A DNA stretch of 8,091 bases from Actinomycetota bacterium. Lineage in GTDB: Bacteria; Actinomycetota; Acidimicrobiia; Acidimicrobiales; AC-25. Where the stretch lies: NCBI GenBank assembly GCA_005888395.1, contig VAXF01000123.1:1-8091 (forward strand). Direction: 5' to 3'. The position numbers were made by a program, and so were the translations under genes. Below, piece after piece: positions 5,909 through 8,091 of the stretch. Each line of letters begins with the position of its first letter. Position 1 is the first letter of the stretch. Under the pieces are notes generated by a model. It saw nothing but the letters and a program-made list of their open reading frames with translations, was not told the DNA's origin and did not search any database.

Positions 5909-6556
5909 ATGCGTCTCGCCGTACCGTGCCGCACCACCGTGCCGGGCGCCGAGCTCCGGTTGCTCGTCCTCGCGTCGTCGCGGCGCGGGTTGATTGGCGT
6001 CGACCTCGACTCGGGCGCGTTCGTGCGCGCGCACCATCCCGATCGCGACGCACTCGCGCCGTTCGAGGTCGTGACCGGCCGCATAGCCGACGGCGAGCCG
6101 TTCGTGAGCCCGCACGAGCCCGAGGCCGCCGACCTCGCCGACGCACCGCAGCGTGTGGGGCGTCTCACGGGTCGGCGTGCCGAGCGCTACCTCCGTCCGT
6201 TGCTCCATCCGAGCGGCAACCACCTGCTGGGGTTCCCGACTCCCACGGTGCCGTACTGGACGCTCGAGGGCGACCGGCCCTCGGTTGCGCTGCTGCAACC
6301 CGACGCCGGTCCGGCCGTCAAGCGAACGCCGGCGGGTTTCCTGTGCCGGTTCGCGTGGCGCGGTGCCGACCACGACCTCCCCCTCGACGACGCCGTCGCC
6401 GCCCAGCGGCTCGAGCGGAGCGGCGCCACGCGGTTCACCAGCGGGGACCTCTGTCGCTGGCTCGGCTTCCGGCCCCACCTGATGCTGGTGGCGTTCTCTC
6501 CCCCGCACCACGGCAACTGCTACAAGGTCGTCGCCGCCCTCCTCCCGCGCCCCTAG
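5909..6556 (+). CDS. Uncharacterised 215-residue protein
   Basis: I do not recognise a family. The protein has no signal peptide or membrane segment and appears cytosolic. Visible traits are a strand-rich start (RLLVLASSRRGLIGVDLDSG, 17-36), a pattern DGEPFVSPHEPEAADL, the central segment HPSGNHLLGFPTPTVPYWTL, then GFLCRFAWRGADHDLPLDD and a C-terminal NCYKVVAALLPRP. Alternating hydrophobic strands with conserved-looking Pro, Trp and His suggest a small beta-rich fold, but no catalytic motif can be named. Codon use is GC-rich like the neighbours, and the opposite-strand frame lacks any family features, so the gene is probably real. The ATG at 5909 lacks a Shine-Dalgarno. It lies 43 nt after the YyaL-like gene on the same strand, so co-transcription is possible, but this says little about function. 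Confidence 0.65.
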   Translation: MRLAVPCRTTVPGAELRLLVLASSRRGLIGVDLDSGAFVRAHHPDRDALAPFEVVTGRIADGEPFVSPHEPEAADLADAPQRVGRLTGRRAERYLRPLLHPSGNHLLGFPTPTVPYWTLEGDRPSVALLQPDAGPAVKRTPAGFLCRFAWRGADHDLPLDDAVAAQRLERSGATRFTSGDLCRWLGFRPHLMLVAFSPPHHGNCYKVVAALLPRP

Positions 6557-6725
6557 CCACAGACCAGCGAGGCAATCTGGCGGCCGCCCTCGGCGCCGAA
6601 GGCGCCCGCTCCGGCTGCCAGCAAGATGGTTTCAGCGCGGAGGGCGTGCCGGCTTTGCCGGTCGCCCGGAGCACGATTGAGCTCGCCCGAACGGAGTGAG
6701 CGCAGCGAACGAGTGAGGGCGAAAG
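6557..6725 (+). other. Non-coding spacer between convergent genes, with small hairpins
   Basis: This 169-bp convergent spacer holds no supportable gene. It contains GGCGCC-GAA-GGCGCC (6592-6606), CCGGC-TTT-GCCGG (6649-6661) and a GAACGAGTGAG repeat. The first hairpin could help end transcription from the minus-strand gene stopping at 6726, although no T tract follows in either direction. Confidence 0.5.
6689..6717 (+). repeat. Imperfect direct repeat in the convergent spacer
   Basis: GAACGGAGTGAG (6689-6700) and GAACGAGTGAG (6707-6717) repeat across CGCAGC, differing by one G. They are enclosed by TCGCCC (6683-6688) and GGGCGA (6717-6722), which are reverse complements. Mixed GAGCG/GAACG-type strings of this kind occur between genes in many high-GC genomes; a role is unknown. 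Confidence 0.5.
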
Positions 6726-7397
6726 CTACTTCCCCACGCGGGCGGCGAGGTCGTCGGCCATCGCCCACCCGAACACGACCAGCGAGTCGCCCCGTTTGCG
6801 GTCGAGGGGCTGGAAGAGCTTCTTGATCTCGGGGTCGACGGCGTCGGGCTTCAGGGCCTCGTGGTCGAGGGCGCCGCACGGGCTGCTGTCGCCCTTCACC
6901 ACGAACGTGCGGTCGTCGATGCGGCCTTCGGCGCCGAACCGCTTGGCCAGACGGCGCCCCCACGCCCGCTCCTCACCCGTGGCCTTGTGGCCCGGCCGAG
7001 GGACGATGTCCTCGAGACCCTTGTAGGCGTTGTAGCCGGCGGGGTCGAGGAGGCGGGTGCCGACGAGGACGTCCTCGTCAGGGAAGGCGAGCCACGCCCG
7101 CCGAAGCTGGTCGTTGACGATCGCCTTGAGCACCTGCTCGCGCTTGCCATTCCGCTTCACCGACGCCAGCCCGATGAGGACGCAGGGCGTGCCGCCGATG
7201 CGCTCGAGGGTGCAGAACGAGAAGCCGAGGAGCTTGCCCGACTCGCGGGCCTGACTGTTCAGGACCCACTCGTCGCGCTGCTTCGAGAGCAGCCCGACGT
7301 CGTAGCCCGCAGGCCCGTCGGCGCAGATGTCGGCCATCTCGGACAGCTCGGCGTCAGAGAGGGCGGTGCAGTCCTTCGTCTCGACCTGAATCGTCAT
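6726..7397 (-). CDS. Uncharacterised 223-residue protein, possibly GNAT-like
   Basis: No family is recognised with certainty. The order of elements recalls a GNAT acetyltransferase fold: an N-terminal helical part (TALSDAELSEMADICAD), a strand pair KLLGFSFCTLERIGG and PCVLIGLASVKR at about residues 55-81, a following helix (QVLKAIVNDQLRRAW), then DEDVLVGTRLLDPAGYNAYK, where GNATs often show a distorted aromatic residue. The canonical Q/RxxGxG/A acetyl-CoA loop is not seen, so activity is doubtful. The protein is soluble with no signal peptide. The ATG at 7397 is preceded by AGAAGGGGA, a purine-rich ribosome-binding-like stretch. The gene begins 19 nt after the dnaE stop on the same strand, so it is probably co-transcribed with dnaE, which does not itself imply a replication role. 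Confidence 0.7.
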   Translation of the reverse strand: MTIQVETKDCTALSDAELSEMADICADGPAGYDVGLLSKQRDEWVLNSQARESGKLLGFSFCTLERIGGTPCVLIGLASVKRNGKREQVLKAIVNDQLRRAWLAFPDEDVLVGTRLLDPAGYNAYKGLEDIVPRPGHKATGEERAWGRRLAKRFGAEGRIDDRTFVVKGDSSPCGALDHEALKPDAVDPEIKKLFQPLDRKRGDSLVVFGWAMADDLAARVGK

Positions 7398-7416
7398 TCC
7401 CCTTCTGGCGCCGTTG

Positions 7417-8091
7417 CTACGTCACAATTCCAGTCGGTCCGAGCAATACGCGCAACTCGGCGAGCAGGCCGCTGGAGCAGTCGACGTTGAACTCCTCGCT
7501 CAGCCGGAGGACCTTTTCGCCGAGGTGGAGGAAAACGGGGCAGGGCCCGCGGTGCTCGAGGAGGACCCGTTTGATCTCGGTGACGAGGGGCTCGGTGAGG
7601 CTGGGGGCCGGGAGGTTGATGCGCAAGGGCACGGAGCCGCTGTTGGAAGCGAGCTCGATCCGCTTGAGCTCCATGCAGATGAGCTTGGGGTCGTCGTCCT
7701 TGAGATCGAGCCGTCCCTTGATGCAGACGACGGTGTCGTCGGCGAGCTGGAGGCCGTACTCCTGCATCGTGCGCGGGAACACCATGACCTCGATGGCCGC
7801 TTCGAGGTCCTCGAGCACGAAGGTGGCCATGAGGTCGCCCCGCTTGGTGTACCTGCGCTGGAGCGACGTGACGACGCCGGCGACTGCCCGCATCTCGCCG
7901 TCGCGCAGCTCGCGGAGCTCGGCCAGCGAGCAGTCCGCGTGCTTGGCCAGCGTGGCCTCGGCGCCCATCAGCGGATGGTCGCTGATGTAGAGGCCCAGCA
8001 TCTCCTTTTCGAACACGAGCAGCTGTGACTTGTCGAACTCGACGTTGGGCACCGGGACCCGTGCGTCGTCATAGGCCGCCTCGCCGGCGGT
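7417..8091 (-). CDS. dnaE: DNA polymerase III alpha subunit, C-terminal part (enters from right edge)
   Basis: This is the last 224 residues of the catalytic alpha subunit of the replicative polymerase; the frame is open to the window edge, so the polymerase and PHP domains lie outside. The segment LLVFEKEMLGLYISDHPL is a hallmark of DnaE just before the OB region. It is followed by the OB-fold: MRAVAGVVTSLQRRYTKRG, ATFVLEDLEAAIEVMVFP, and TVVCIKGRLDLKDDDPKLIC. The tail, EPLVTEIKRVLLEHRGP to the stop, corresponds to the C-terminal domain that contacts the clamp loader in characterised DnaE proteins. The sequence resembles actinobacterial DnaE1 (full length about 1150-1200 residues) rather than the error-prone DnaE2/ImuC, which lacks this extended tail; that reading is from general similarity. 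A GTG at 8052 is in frame but internal. Confidence 0.93.
   Translation of the reverse strand, partial: TAGEAAYDDARVPVPNVEFDKSQLLVFEKEMLGLYISDHPLMGAEATLAKHADCSLAELRELRDGEMRAVAGVVTSLQRRYTKRGDLMATFVLEDLEAAIEVMVFPRTMQEYGLQLADDTVVCIKGRLDLKDDDPKLICMELKRIELASNSGSVPLRINLPAPSLTEPLVTEIKRVLLEHRGPCPVFLHLGEKVLRLSEEFNVDCSSGLLAELRVLLGPTGIVT

Noticed and set aside
5531..6511. 326-codon minus-strand frame opposite the YyaL end and the unknown gene
   Set aside because: Low-complexity, Arg/Pro-rich translation, no start signal, and it conflicts with the plus-strand genes.
1..8091. CRISPR array, tRNA, rRNA, transposase, integrase, or toxin-antitoxin and defence genes
   Set aside because: Looked for on both strands; no regular repeat-spacer pattern, tRNA-like cloverleaf or matching protein motif was found.

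Overview
The window is a GC-rich chromosomal stretch, by eye clearly above 65% G+C, with third codon positions almost all G or C. It most likely comes from an actinobacterium, possibly of the Acidimicrobiia type. The biotin synthase is of the mycobacterial/actinobacterial kind (WCGP before the cluster motif, GGCPEDCAFCSQS, YNHNLET). Several genes also seem to have a TAnnnT-type -10 box only 6-7 nt before the start codon, as in actinobacterial leaderless transcripts. The assignment is inference from protein flavour, not from a marker gene.

Layout from left to right: (1) a minus-strand pair, a MenA-like UbiA prenyltransferase (616-1617) followed almost without gap by the 5' part of bioB (1-599, running off the left edge); (2) divergent from it, a 107-residue secreted protein of unknown function (1754-2077) that ends in a strong GC hairpin; (3) an SMP-30/gluconolactonase-like hydrolase (2162-3061); (4) a convergent FabG-like short-chain dehydrogenase (3082-3843, minus); (5) divergent from that across 27 bp, a 664-residue DUF255/YyaL-type protein with a thioredoxin-like head and a glycan-enzyme-like toroid (3871-5865); (6) an unrecognised 215-residue protein (5909-6556); (7) a 169-bp non-coding spacer with small hairpins and an imperfect direct repeat; (8) a minus-strand pair, the C-terminal end of the replicative DNA polymerase III alpha subunit (7417-8091, entering from the right edge) followed by a 223-residue protein with a possible GNAT-like look (6726-7397).

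The genes do not form one pathway. They are housekeeping functions (biotin synthesis, isoprenoid quinone or lipid prenylation, replication) mixed with generic oxidoreductase and lactonase enzymes and uncharacterised proteins. I see no transposase, integrase, CRISPR array, tRNA, rRNA or defence cassette.

The most unusual signal is in the small secreted protein. All four leucines of its predicted mature part are encoded by TTA, although the rest of the gene uses GC-ending codons and I find no other in-frame TTA in the window. This would fit translation gated by a rare leucine tRNA, as with bldA in Streptomyces. Second in interest are the apparent leaderless starts and a 21-bp in-frame tandem duplication in the YyaL-like gene. 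No undescribed multi-gene system is evident.
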